Source: a virus. From it: a stretch of 57,378 nt of DNA. Location: positions 1-57,378 of IMG/VR virus record IMGVR_UViG_3300033153_008467; one strand, given 5' to 3'. The position numbers and the translations under genes are program-made. The notes under the pieces are model-generated. The model saw only the letters and a list, made by a program, of their open reading frames with translations. It was not told the origin of the DNA and searched no databases. Every line of letters begins with the position of its first letter. The first letter of the stretch is position 1. This document shows, piece after piece, positions 48,127 through 55,291 of the stretch.

Positions 48127-48310
48127 AAGCCCCCGGCGGCGTTGACAGTGAAACGCACGCAACTCCCAGCCTACCGAGAGGACAACGTGTACGAGGCCTC
48201 GCAAGGGCTCACGACATGGCGGCGAGCGCACCGCTACGCGGTCGGCAGTGGGAAACCGCAGGCATTGCGTCCTGCCGGAAGCCGGTGCAATTCCGGTCCG
48301 GGGGCTTTTT
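48127..48310 (+). ncRNA. structured RNA element 2 (copy B of the repeated RNA)
   Basis: AAGCCCCCGG (48127-48136) pairs perfectly with CCGGGGGCTT (48298-48307), followed by UUUUU. The 5' hairpin is GCGTT-GACAGTGA-AACGC (48139-48156): compared with copy A one G-C pair has become U-A, while the GACAG loop start is kept. The 3' hairpin repeats GGAAGCCGGTGCAATTCCG. Interior stems differ (ACCGC-TAC-GCGGT, GCAGG/CCTGC). The two copies are 312 nt apart at their 5' ends. Confidence 0.65.
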
Positions 48311-48321
48311 CACCAATCCAG

Positions 48322-48451
48322 CGGCGACCGTTAAGTATCCTAGGTAGCGTCCGTCAAACGGCCCACGAAATCCTGGTCAGGGGTCGGCCTATGACTTGTG
48401 TCCGAAGGGACGGAAAGTCAGGTGCGGAATGGGTGACGGTCGCCGTTGTTT
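48322..48451 (+). ncRNA. structured RNA element 3
   Basis: CGGCGACCGT (48322-48331) and ACGGTCGCCG (48436-48445) form a perfect 10-bp closing stem around 104 nt, followed by TTGTTTC. Inside, GACTT-GT-GTCC-GAAG-GGAC-GGA-AAGTC is a stable two-tier hairpin. The element is preceded and followed by the same AATCCAGCGGCG sequence (48315 and 48453). Confidence 0.5.
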
Positions 48452-48458
48452 CAATCCA

Positions 48459-48545
48459 GCGGCGGGTCGTCACACGGCCATGGGCGGGGACGTCATGTTT
48501 GGATTTGGCCGACGCGTCTCACGACGGTCGGCCCGCCGCGTTTTT
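48459..48545 (+). ncRNA. structured RNA element 4 with terminator-like end
   Basis: GCGGCGGG (48459-48466) pairs with CCCGCCGC (48532-48539), followed by GTTTTT. An inner hairpin GGCCGAC/GTCGGCC lies near the 3' side. The 87-nt element ends 24 nt before the start of the next gene and may attenuate or process its transcript. Confidence 0.45.
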
Positions 48546-48569
48546 CTCGCAGCCACAGGGAGCGGACGA

Positions 48570-48839
48570 ATGAAAGATCTTGTACAGATTATCAGCGACA
48601 ATCCAGGATGCGTTGCCATTATCGACAACGATAGCTGGTGCCTACGGAAAGACCCGCCCTTGCCGCCAGATTTCGACAAGTGGTCATGGGATGAGCAAAA
48701 CAAGTGGAACAATCAACAAGAGTTAGCCCATTCTGACGAGGAGCTGAAACCCTTGGGAGGGTTCGGCGGCGGTTGCTATGGCGGCGACATTCTACAGGCG
48801 CTGGCCAACATTGTCGGAATCCGTGTGGAGAGTGTGTGA
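48570..48839 (+). CDS. small hypothetical protein
   Basis: Start at MKDLVQIISDNPGCVAIIDN, after AGGGAG; 89 residues. A typical small globular protein with an acidic Trp-rich middle (DFDKWSWDEQNKWNNQQ) and a Gly-rich segment (GGFGGGCYGGDILQALANI). The longer frame upstream runs through RNA elements 3 and 4 and looks non-coding. Function unknown. Confidence 0.6.
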   Translation: MKDLVQIISDNPGCVAIIDNDSWCLRKDPPLPPDFDKWSWDEQNKWNNQQELAHSDEELKPLGGFGGGCYGGDILQALANIVGIRVESV

Positions 48840-48969
48840 CGTGGTGACACCCGACCGGGGCCACTGATAGCCGGGCACGTGATCCGGCGCCGCGTGGCGG
48901 GCGTACAACTTTTCCAGGTTCTCCGTCCGCTGCGCTTTTTATCTCACTGACACGTCGAGGGAGAGAAGC

Positions 48970-49410
48970 ATGTCCAAAGCTGTTGTCGTCTGCCCTGAGT
49001 GCGGGGCTGGACTCGTCAACCTCGTCAGCGGGGCCCTTTGCCCCAACGGCTGCCACGGGGTCTTGCAGCCCAAGTTGTCCGCCGAGGCTAACCGGGCCAA
49101 CGTCCGGGCCTACCAGATCGCCCAGTTGCCCAGGGCCGTACACATGGTCGGCTGGCGTGACAAAAAGGGCGGCTTCGCCGACTGCCGGATGTACGTCCTC
49201 GTCGGCGGCGATGCTGGCCGCCTCGTCTACCGTCGTGTGCCCCGTATGTCGCAGTCGCTCAACAAGTGCCCCGAGGACCATCTGCTCGCTAGCCTGGACG
49301 GCCGGGCGATCGAACTGATTCCGTTTGTCACCCACCCGTTCGGCATCGCGGCGCCCTGCGAGATGGTGCTGCAACTGATCCCGCTGTCCGAAGAGAAAAA
49401 GGGGGACTGA
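48970..49410 (+). CDS. zinc-ribbon protein
   Basis: A 146-residue protein with VVVCPECGAGLVNLVSGALC PNGC at the start (C-x-x-C ... C-x-x-x-C), followed by a mixed alpha/beta domain (YQIAQLPRAVHMVGWRDKKG, YVLVGGDAGRLVYRRVP). AGGGAGAG precedes the ATG. The 130 nt before it hold no gene. Function unknown. Confidence 0.65.
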   Translation: MSKAVVVCPECGAGLVNLVSGALCPNGCHGVLQPKLSAEANRANVRAYQIAQLPRAVHMVGWRDKKGGFADCRMYVLVGGDAGRLVYRRVPRMSQSLNKCPEDHLLASLDGRAIELIPFVTHPFGIAAPCEMVLQLIPLSEEKKGD

Positions 49411-49411
49411 C

Positions 49412-50122
49412 ATGCCGGTCCGATGGTGTCCGAAGTGCGGAGGTAGCCGGTATGGTCCTGGCTCTGGCCGCGTGCCCAATCCGAACCGCCGCTGGTGGCA
49501 GTTCTGGAAGACGATCATGTGCCCGGCGTGCGGGGGGACGGGATACATGAAGCCGCCAGGGCCGCCGCCCAAAGCCCCTTCACCGCCACCGCCCCGGGAT
49601 TATGATAGGGCGCCACGCTACCGATACGGACCGCCAAGAGAAAGGCCAACGCCGAAGCCGCGGCCGAAGCCGCAAGCGTGCGATAGCGGCACCCCAATCC
49701 CTGACGAATTGCAGGCCCCGCTTGACTTCATCCTGAAACGGATGCCGATGTGGCCCCACCCGGATATTCGCGTGGCAGTGGCCCCGGATGGCCGCATCAC
49801 GTTCCGTTCGCTTACCGATCTGGATGCGTACGTCGAGCTGCAAACGAGGAGGGCGAGCCTTCCACCGAATGTGGCAGCCAGCAAGGGCAGCGTACCCGAC
49901 ATGCCGGAGCCGCCACCGCCGCCACCCAGAAATCCACTGGCGGAGGTGGGTGCGACCGCAGATGAAGTAGCCAAGACATGCAAGAGATTGGCCGAAGCCG
50001 GCAAGGTAGGAAGCGAGGCGGGTGAGCGATTACGAGAAGCGATGGAACCCCCGCCGCCACCGGCCCCCCCTCCACGGCGCCGCACCTGCGACGGGAGCGG
50101 CAAGCCGCCGCCGAAACCGTAG
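49412..50122 (+). CDS. proline-rich protein with DnaJ-type zinc fingers
   Basis: A 236-residue protein. The first 45 residues contain CPKCGGSRYGPG and CPACGGTGYMKPPG, two DnaJ-like units separated by WWQFWKT. Pro/Arg-rich stretches (PPGPPPKAPSPPPPRDYDR, ERPTPKPRPKPQ) surround a small folded domain (LDFILKRMPMWPHPDIRVAV, DLDAYVELQTRR). A helix (LAEAGKVGSEAGERLREAM) and the tail CDGSGKPPPKP follow. Possibly an adaptor protein. Confidence 0.6.
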   Translation: MPVRWCPKCGGSRYGPGSGRVPNPNRRWWQFWKTIMCPACGGTGYMKPPGPPPKAPSPPPPRDYDRAPRYRYGPPRERPTPKPRPKPQACDSGTPIPDELQAPLDFILKRMPMWPHPDIRVAVAPDGRITFRSLTDLDAYVELQTRRASLPPNVAASKGSVPDMPEPPPPPPRNPLAEVGATADEVAKTCKRLAEAGKVGSEAGERLREAMEPPPPPAPPPRRRTCDGSGKPPPKP

Positions 50123-50217
50123 CCCCTACCGACGGGGGGCGTTGCTGGTATTTCTGCGTTTTCCGTCGCAATGCCCCCCAGTGGCACTAGCCCACCACCT
50201 AATCCCGAGGATCGACC

Positions 50218-50488
50218 ATGACCGTAATCCGCACGACGCACCAATGCGACTGGCCCGGCTGTTGCAACTCGATTGACGAGACCTGCCCGGGCGAACTCTC
50301 CGAACGCGGCTGGGAATCGCGTTGCGATGGCAGATACATCGTCTGCGACGTACACCGATGGCATAGCGTGGAAGACCGACCATTTCTTCAACCTCGGCTT
50401 GAGCAAAGTGTATATCTGTGAATCTTGCGCCAACGCCATCACGGCTCAACAAGTAGCGCGGCTCACGAAGCAATCTGCTAGCCCATGA
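50218..50488 (+). pseudogene. small Cys-rich protein gene, possibly frameshifted
   Basis: The first frame starts MTVIRTTHQCDWPGCCNSID and runs to RYIVCDVHRWHSVEDRP (67 residues). The third Cys pair of a likely zinc site, YICESCANAITAQQVARL, is in a second frame (50273-50488) overlapping it. A shift between about 50350 and 50400 would join them into about 90 residues with a balanced Cys set. Either a real frameshift, a programmed one, or two separate genes. Confidence 0.4.
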
Positions 50489-50509
50489 TCCGCTTCCACG
50501 CCTTCGTCC
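50477..50509. repeat. copy of the terL 3' end
   Basis: About 33 bp nearly identical to 50841-50876 (differences: two fewer C, and T to C near the end). On the - strand it encodes TKAWKRIMG-stop, the exact terminase C-terminus. The two copies flank a 331-bp segment containing one small + strand gene. Confidence 0.85.
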
Positions 50510-50513
50510 AGCG

Positions 50514-50855
50514 GTGTCGACTATGAATATCATGGCTCGCTGTAGCTGTCTTATTGGATATCACGACTTTCCTGATCAACAGGATTTCTGCACGCATCTA
50601 GGGCATCCCACCTTCGGAGCACACAGCCGACATTATGTGTGTCGCCAGTGCGGGGCGATGAAGACCACGCCGCTTGGGCACGGCGAGCCTTATATCATGT
50701 CCGCCTCAAAGGCAATGCGGGTAATTTATCTGTGGGATATTATTCGGCATAAGCATCGGTGCGTAGCTGGTTGGCGTGGGATGGTTGTGGCTAATATTCC
50801 GTCAACCGTTAGGCTTGATGATGTGAAGATTAGCTGGGATGCTAGCCCCCCATGA
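50514..50855 (+). CDS. small zinc-binding protein between terL-tail repeats
   Basis: A 113-residue frame, perhaps starting at the second ATG (MNIMARCSCLIGYHDFPDQQ). Cys/His pattern C-x-C, C-x-H-L-G-H and YVCRQCGAMKTTPLGHG suggests one or two zinc sites. The last 14 nt overlap the opposing terL 3' end. Its placement between two copies of that end suggests insertion by recombination. Confidence 0.5.
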   Translation: MSTMNIMARCSCLIGYHDFPDQQDFCTHLGHPTFGAHSRHYVCRQCGAMKTTPLGHGEPYIMSASKAMRVIYLWDIIRHKHRCVAGWRGMVVANIPSTVRLDDVKISWDASPP

Positions 50856-52557
50856 TCCGCTTCCACGCCTTTGTCTTCGTCACGTCGTAGTTCGGGTCCG
50901 CCGACTCCAACGCCCTGACGCGACGCTCCGCCCTGGCGCGGGTTCGCATCCGCCAGACGGCGAGGCAAAGCGCGTCCGATCTATCCGGTGAGTGCCCCAG
51001 TATCTCCCGAAGGCACAGCCCCGACGTCTGCCCGGCCTTGCGGCCCTTGGGGGGTAAGAACATCTTGCCCTCGCCGTCCGTCATACGGGGGATCAGCGAC
51101 AGCTCGTCAATCAAGGCGTCGACCTCGGCCCGCAACGCGGCGTTCGGCGGCAAGGTGAACGCTCTATGCCACCGCCGCTTGCCGTCCCCTGTCTCGACAG
51201 ACAGCCACTTCCTGGCTACCTCCGGGCTCTTCGGATCGGACGGGTCCTCTAGCTCCAATCCGGGGTCAACCTGCTTCCGAAGCTCGCCGTAGAGGCAGGC
51301 CCGGAAGTTGACGTACTCGCTCTTGAGCCGCTTGGGCACCGCCTGGCCGAACTGGATCGCCTGGGCTCGCCTCCCCATCTTCCGCAGCGGGGCTACGATC
51401 GCCGACAAGCCGCTGCCGGCCTTGTCGACGGCGATGTTCTCCCAGGGAACGTCCCACGTGTCCTGCATCTCGCACGTGATCTCCAGCAACCGGCTGGTCC
51501 GCGGCAGCCCGTCGCTGTCCCTCGGAATGCCCGACCCGCTCAGCGTCCGCATACCGCATACTCCGAGCTGATCCACCACGGTCCAGCACGCCATGTCGCC
51601 GCCGCCCTCGAACGAGTCGACGCCCATGTATTTGGGCAGCGTAGCCCGATGCTCCCGGTCGATCATGTGCCAGGCGTCCCGGCCGTACTGAAGCCACCCC
51701 CTCGGGACAATCACCTGCTCCGCGAGGTTCTCGGGGAGCTGCCCGTGCAGGCAGGCGGACACCCAGTATTCCGGGTTCTCCTTGAGCCGGTGGCAGTAGC
51801 TCGGATAGGTCATCAGCCCCGCTATCACCGGCGGGGGGCACGGCCCGACCCGCCCGCCCTTGTCCCAGGCGATGCCGCGGGCCACGTTGGGCGACTGGCG
51901 GGCGTCGATCCGGATGATCAGGCGCCGGTACTTGCCGGGCCGGAACTCGTCCTCCTGGGACTTGCCGCGGATGATGTCCGCGTAGTAGCCCGATAGCTTC
52001 AGCGGGTTGCCGATGGACACGATCCGGTGGGCGATGCCCTCAATCGCCCGGCACTGCTCGCTCGCTACGCCGGATGACTCGTCGATCACCACGAGGATGG
52101 TCGGGTGGTCCTCGTCGCCCGGCAGGTGCGTGCCCATCAGGTTCTCGACCTGCCGCACGGCCAGGAACTTGATCCAGTCGTCCTCGTACGGGCGGCCGTC
52201 AGGCTTGAGCCGGCGGATCAGGAGGTGCTTCTGGTCTATCCCGAGCGGCTGCCTTGCCTCGCGGATCGCCCGTCCGAACTCGCCCCAGATGGCCTGTTTC
52301 ATCTGGCCGAGGCTCGTGGACGTGCAGATGACCTTGCATGGCCACCGTGTGCAGTAGAACCATAGGGCGGCGCGGGCGGAGATCCAGTCCTTCCCGGACT
52401 CCAGGCACGACGACACCGCCGTCATGTAGTTGTCGCGCGTCGAGAGCAGGATCTCCCGCTGCTTCATCCACATATCGCAGGAGTCGGGCCAGACGAAGGC
52501 GAAGAATGCCTCGGGATCGTCTACCCACCTCTGGAGTATGCTCGCGGGGCCGTCAAT
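50842..52557 (-). CDS. terL: large terminase subunit, likely ATT start
   Basis: With the ATT start the protein has 571 residues; the first ATG is 28 codons later and would remove RWVDDPEAFFAFVWPDSC, which resembles the conserved N-terminus of terminases. A GGGAGG site is 6 nt before ATT, and ATTGA overlaps the upstream stop. The ATPase has a deviant Walker A (SSCLESGKDWIS) and Walker B ILVVIDESSG; the nuclease has GVDSFEGGGDMACW and GHSPDRSDALCLAVWRM. It cuts and packages the genome together with the portal. Confidence 0.88.
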   Translation of the reverse strand: MDGPASILQRWVDDPEAFFAFVWPDSCDMWMKQREILLSTRDNYMTAVSSCLESGKDWISARAALWFYCTRWPCKVICTSTSLGQMKQAIWGEFGRAIREARQPLGIDQKHLLIRRLKPDGRPYEDDWIKFLAVRQVENLMGTHLPGDEDHPTILVVIDESSGVASEQCRAIEGIAHRIVSIGNPLKLSGYYADIIRGKSQEDEFRPGKYRRLIIRIDARQSPNVARGIAWDKGGRVGPCPPPVIAGLMTYPSYCHRLKENPEYWVSACLHGQLPENLAEQVIVPRGWLQYGRDAWHMIDREHRATLPKYMGVDSFEGGGDMACWTVVDQLGVCGMRTLSGSGIPRDSDGLPRTSRLLEITCEMQDTWDVPWENIAVDKAGSGLSAIVAPLRKMGRRAQAIQFGQAVPKRLKSEYVNFRACLYGELRKQVDPGLELEDPSDPKSPEVARKWLSVETGDGKRRWHRAFTLPPNAALRAEVDALIDELSLIPRMTDGEGKMFLPPKGRKAGQTSGLCLREILGHSPDRSDALCLAVWRMRTRARAERRVRALESADPNYDVTKTKAWKRIMGG

Positions 52558-53425
52558 CGCTCGCCTCCCTCGGGTCGACGCACCGCAGCGCGACCATCCC
52601 GCCCGGCAACGATCGCCGCGTTACGTGGAGCCCCCGATAGGACGCACGCAAGGCTGTTGTGGTCGCTTGCCTGGCGGTCATCGTCCGCTCCTGTCCGTCC
52701 AGTAGGCGATTCACCTCGGCCGTGCTAGTGCGCGGAGCCCGCTTCGCCCGGTCATACTGCCCAACGGGGCGCTTCTGGATTCCACGGAGCACATAAGCAG
52801 CGGTGGTAATGCAGCTCGTCCCGAGAATCTCCACCGCAACCTCAGTCAGCGACATGCCGGAGCGGTACGCTTTGCCTGCTCTATACCGTTGGTAGAATCG
52901 CTTCTGTCGTCGGTAGTTCACCCGCCATTGCTCGCGTTCTCGATGGTTCAGCCGGACCATAGGGTTATGCCTTGGTCCGCTCTTCCGGCTTGGCTCGCCA
53001 GCCCTCTTTAGGATTTGCCGAACTCGTTCTTGCGTAATGCCGAGCTGTTGGCCGACTTCTCGCATCGTGAGCGGCTGGCGGTACAGGGCGACTGCGGGAT
53101 GGTTGGTGAAGTCCTTCCGACTCGCTACGTATGCACACCGCCGGCAGCGTTTTGATTCAGGGGATTTCCGAGCACCGCACTCAGGGCAGGTTGGACGGTG
53201 ATCACTGGGGCGCAAACCCTTGTTACGTCTTTTCACGTCCTCCGCCCACTGGCGGCATTTGCGGCAGAGCCCGGTCGTCGAGTGCGTCTGGTGCACGCCG
53301 CACCGCTCACACACTTTTCGCGCGTCGCTGTAGCTCACCCCGGCATACTCAGCAGCCAATCTCGGCTGCACGCCCAGCGCCCGATACCCAAGATATAGCC
53401 GCTTCCCCCGCTTGAGCTGCATCAT
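52553..53425 (-). CDS. zinc-ribbon/HTH DNA-binding protein between terS and terL
   Basis: A 290-residue basic protein. VCERCGVHQTHSTTGLCRKC and CPECGARKSPESKRCRRC form two zinc ribbons; LTMREVGQQLGITQERVRQI is a sigma-region-4-like HTH; SGMSLTEVAVEILGTSCITT a second one. The HTH style and R-S-G-x-S spacing recall the repeats of the nested endonuclease at 44-45 kb. No nuclease motif is visible. It could be a regulator, a packaging factor, or the binding half of a free-standing homing protein. Confidence 0.7.
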   Translation of the reverse strand: MMQLKRGKRLYLGYRALGVQPRLAAEYAGVSYSDARKVCERCGVHQTHSTTGLCRKCRQWAEDVKRRNKGLRPSDHRPTCPECGARKSPESKRCRRCAYVASRKDFTNHPAVALYRQPLTMREVGQQLGITQERVRQILKRAGEPSRKSGPRHNPMVRLNHREREQWRVNYRRQKRFYQRYRAGKAYRSGMSLTEVAVEILGTSCITTAAYVLRGIQKRPVGQYDRAKRAPRTSTAEVNRLLDGQERTMTARQATTTALRASYRGLHVTRRSLPGGMVALRCVDPREASD

Positions 53426-53631
53426 CCCCTCCCCATAAACGGCCCCGGCCCGATCGTCACGTCATACGACGACGGCTCGCAGTACGGGCAGTCGTCGTCC
53501 CCGTCGTCATCGTCGTCCCCGCCAAGCCCGATGGTCACGCGAATGCTATCGTCTATCGCGTACACTTCGATGACGTCCTCGGGCCTCACGTCCTCCATGA
53601 GTATCTTGCTCGCGGTCACTTCGATCCGCAT
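53422..53631 (-). CDS. small Asp-rich protein
   Basis: Sixty-nine residues: a beta-rich start (MRIEVTASKILMEDVRPEDV), an acidic run (GGDDDDDGDDDCPYC) with a Cys pair, and a short tail. Overlaps both neighbours. Function unknown. Confidence 0.5.
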   Translation of the reverse strand: MRIEVTASKILMEDVRPEDVIEVYAIDDSIRVTIGLGGDDDDDGDDDCPYCEPSSYDVTIGPGPFMGRG

Positions 53632-53789
53632 GCGTGGTCCTCCCCGTCTTGTGATCCCCCAATCCCGTCAAGGCGGCCGGCGATACCCTCTAGCCGCTCG
53701 CACCACACCGTCGTGTCTCGCGGTATACCTTCGTAGCGAATCACATGAGCCAGCTCCCGCAACCTGTCGCCGTCAGTCGGATTCCCCAT
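53616..53789 (-). CDS. small hypothetical protein
   Basis: Fifty-seven residues starting MGNPTDGDRLRELAHVIRYE and containing TTVWCERLEGIAGRLDGIGG. The ATG lies 17 nt inside terS and its stop overlaps the next gene, so it fills the only gap in the operon. The helical pattern (a leucine every three to four residues) supports real coding. Confidence 0.5.
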   Translation of the reverse strand: MGNPTDGDRLRELAHVIRYEGIPRDTTVWCERLEGIAGRLDGIGGSQDGEDHACGSK

Positions 53790-54453
53790 CACCGCCTCCC
53801 TCGTTGAGTTCCCCGTTGCCCCCGCCCTCCGGCCCCGGCAGCATCGGCACCCCGTCCGGCCCCCGGACCATCACCTGCCCGTCCTCCGAGATGATCGTCG
53901 GCATCGCGTTGCCGTGCTCCTGGACGTGCTGCACCAGCGCGAAGACGGCCGCGATCTGCGTGCCGCCGCCCACCGGCGCCTCCTGCGGCACGGGCTTGTA
54001 TAGCCCGAATAGCCGGCAGTGCATGTCGATCCCGCGGAACGCCTTGTCGAGGTACGCCGTATCGCCGCACCGTTCCGTCAGCTCCGTGCGAGTCTTCGTG
54101 ACCGGCCAGTCCTCCGGCTTCACGCCCGCCTCGGCCTCCAGTTCCTGGATCACCTTCCGCAACGGCTGCTTGGATCGCTTGTATTCCTCCAGGCACTCGT
54201 CTACTAGCTTGCGGACCTCGGCGTCCGCCTGGGCCCTTGCCGCTTCGACGGCCTCGGGGACCGCCTTCCGCCATTGGGCCTTGGCCTCGTTGAAGTAGCT
54301 GGTGATCGTCGCGGGGTGCAGGCCCAACTGCCTGGCGATCTGCCTGTGGTTCAGGCCGAGGTCGCGTTCCAGCCGGACGGCCTCCGCGATGTTGGCCTGC
54401 CGCCGCTCCATGGCCCGGCGTATCTTGCCGTTGGGGGGTCGGTGCTTGGCCAT
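53773..54453 (-). CDS. terS: small terminase subunit
   Basis: A 226-residue protein. The N-terminus has HTH LGLNHRQIARQLGLHPATIT, then a long helix (AARAQADAEVRKLVDECLEE), the KAFRGIDMHCRLFGLYKP segment typical of Terminase_2-like proteins, and an acidic Gly-rich tail. It recognises the packaging site. Lies three genes before terL. Confidence 0.72.
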   Translation of the reverse strand: MAKHRPPNGKIRRAMERRQANIAEAVRLERDLGLNHRQIARQLGLHPATITSYFNEAKAQWRKAVPEAVEAARAQADAEVRKLVDECLEEYKRSKQPLRKVIQELEAEAGVKPEDWPVTKTRTELTERCGDTAYLDKAFRGIDMHCRLFGLYKPVPQEAPVGGGTQIAAVFALVQHVQEHGNAMPTIISEDGQVMVRGPDGVPMLPGPEGGGNGELNEGGGDGESD

Positions 54454-54480
54454 TCAGGGGTGCTCCTACTCTTGGGGGGG

Positions 54481-55281
54481 CTACACATCCATGCCGGCTA
54501 CTTCAGCTAAGTCCAAGCCGAGCACTTCCTTGTAGCTTTCCTTCCACCGCACTTTAGGTTCGTCTCTCAACGCTGTGTACACCCGCTGAATAGCTTCGTC
54601 GGTTTGTCCCGCTTCAATCCGCCGCAACTCTGTTTCGCTGGTATCTGGGATACACCGGCTCCGAAGCTGGTTCAGCTTGCCAATCCAAATCGTATCGCTA
54701 ATGTACGACTCTACTGTACGGAAGAGATTAACCGCCTTGTCCGCGTCAAGCAGCGGCTCACACGAAACCGAGGTGGCATAGCCCTGTTTATGGGCGTATC
54801 GCAGACTGGCAAACCGTTCCTCGAACGTCGGGGCACCCGGCTCCCAATACGCCAAGATTGATTCGTCCATTGCCCCGATCGTGAAACGGAACAGGATCAA
54901 TTCGCGGAACATCCGCGTCTCCCGACAGATTGCTTGGATACACTCTAGGTGCGGCTTGCTGACGATCAGCAGCTCATTGCCCGCCCGGAGGTGCTTGTGG
55001 ATCACCCCAAGACATGGTCCGAGGTGCTCTGGCGTGATGTCGTGAGTGGTCGGAAACATCACCCGGCCGTTGACCGGCTTGCGATGTTTGCGTACCTGCG
55101 CCACCCGAATGCGATTGTACGACTCGCCCCACTCTTCGTAGCTGCCAATCTGTCGCCGCCGCATGGCGTTGGCCCGAGCGTAACAGTAGCGACATTTGTG
55201 CGTGCAGCCGAGAACGATGTTGTCGGACTCGACCGACCATTCCCGCGTGCCACTAATTCTGGTAGACTTGTCGCTAGACAT
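54481..55281 (-). CDS. radical SAM protein (SPL-like/phage type)
   Basis: A 266-residue protein with VLGCTHKCRYCYARANAMRR (CxxxCxxC cluster site), GRVMFPTTHDITPEHLGPCL, LLIVSKPHLECIQAIC and SVSCEPLLDADKAVNLF. This layout is like phage proteins of the Gp37/Gp68 and spore-photoproduct-lyase-like groups, with a closing EVLGLDLAEVAG. The substrate (a nucleic acid?) is unknown. Confidence 0.75.
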   Translation of the reverse strand: MSSDKSTRISGTREWSVESDNIVLGCTHKCRYCYARANAMRRRQIGSYEEWGESYNRIRVAQVRKHRKPVNGRVMFPTTHDITPEHLGPCLGVIHKHLRAGNELLIVSKPHLECIQAICRETRMFRELILFRFTIGAMDESILAYWEPGAPTFEERFASLRYAHKQGYATSVSCEPLLDADKAVNLFRTVESYISDTIWIGKLNQLRSRCIPDTSETELRRIEAGQTDEAIQRVYTALRDEPKVRWKESYKEVLGLDLAEVAGMDV

Positions 55282-55291
55282 GCGGTACCTC

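Noticed and set aside
47940-48310. Cobalamin riboswitch
   Set aside because: Only the P4/L4-like hairpin matches; the B12 box, the C-C-C-G-C segment and a regulated B12 gene are missing, and there are two tandem copies ahead of unrelated genes.
47815-48310. tmRNA or tRNA gene
   Set aside because: No CCA-type end, no anticodon arm and no tag frame; the T-arm-like hairpin alone is not enough.
47911-48573. A 220-codon + strand frame through the RNA array
   Set aside because: Its product is low-complexity, Arg/Ser/Pro-rich and not protein-like; the base-pairing and the covarying hairpin explain the interval better. The same short peptide recurs only because both RNA copies happen to be in one frame.
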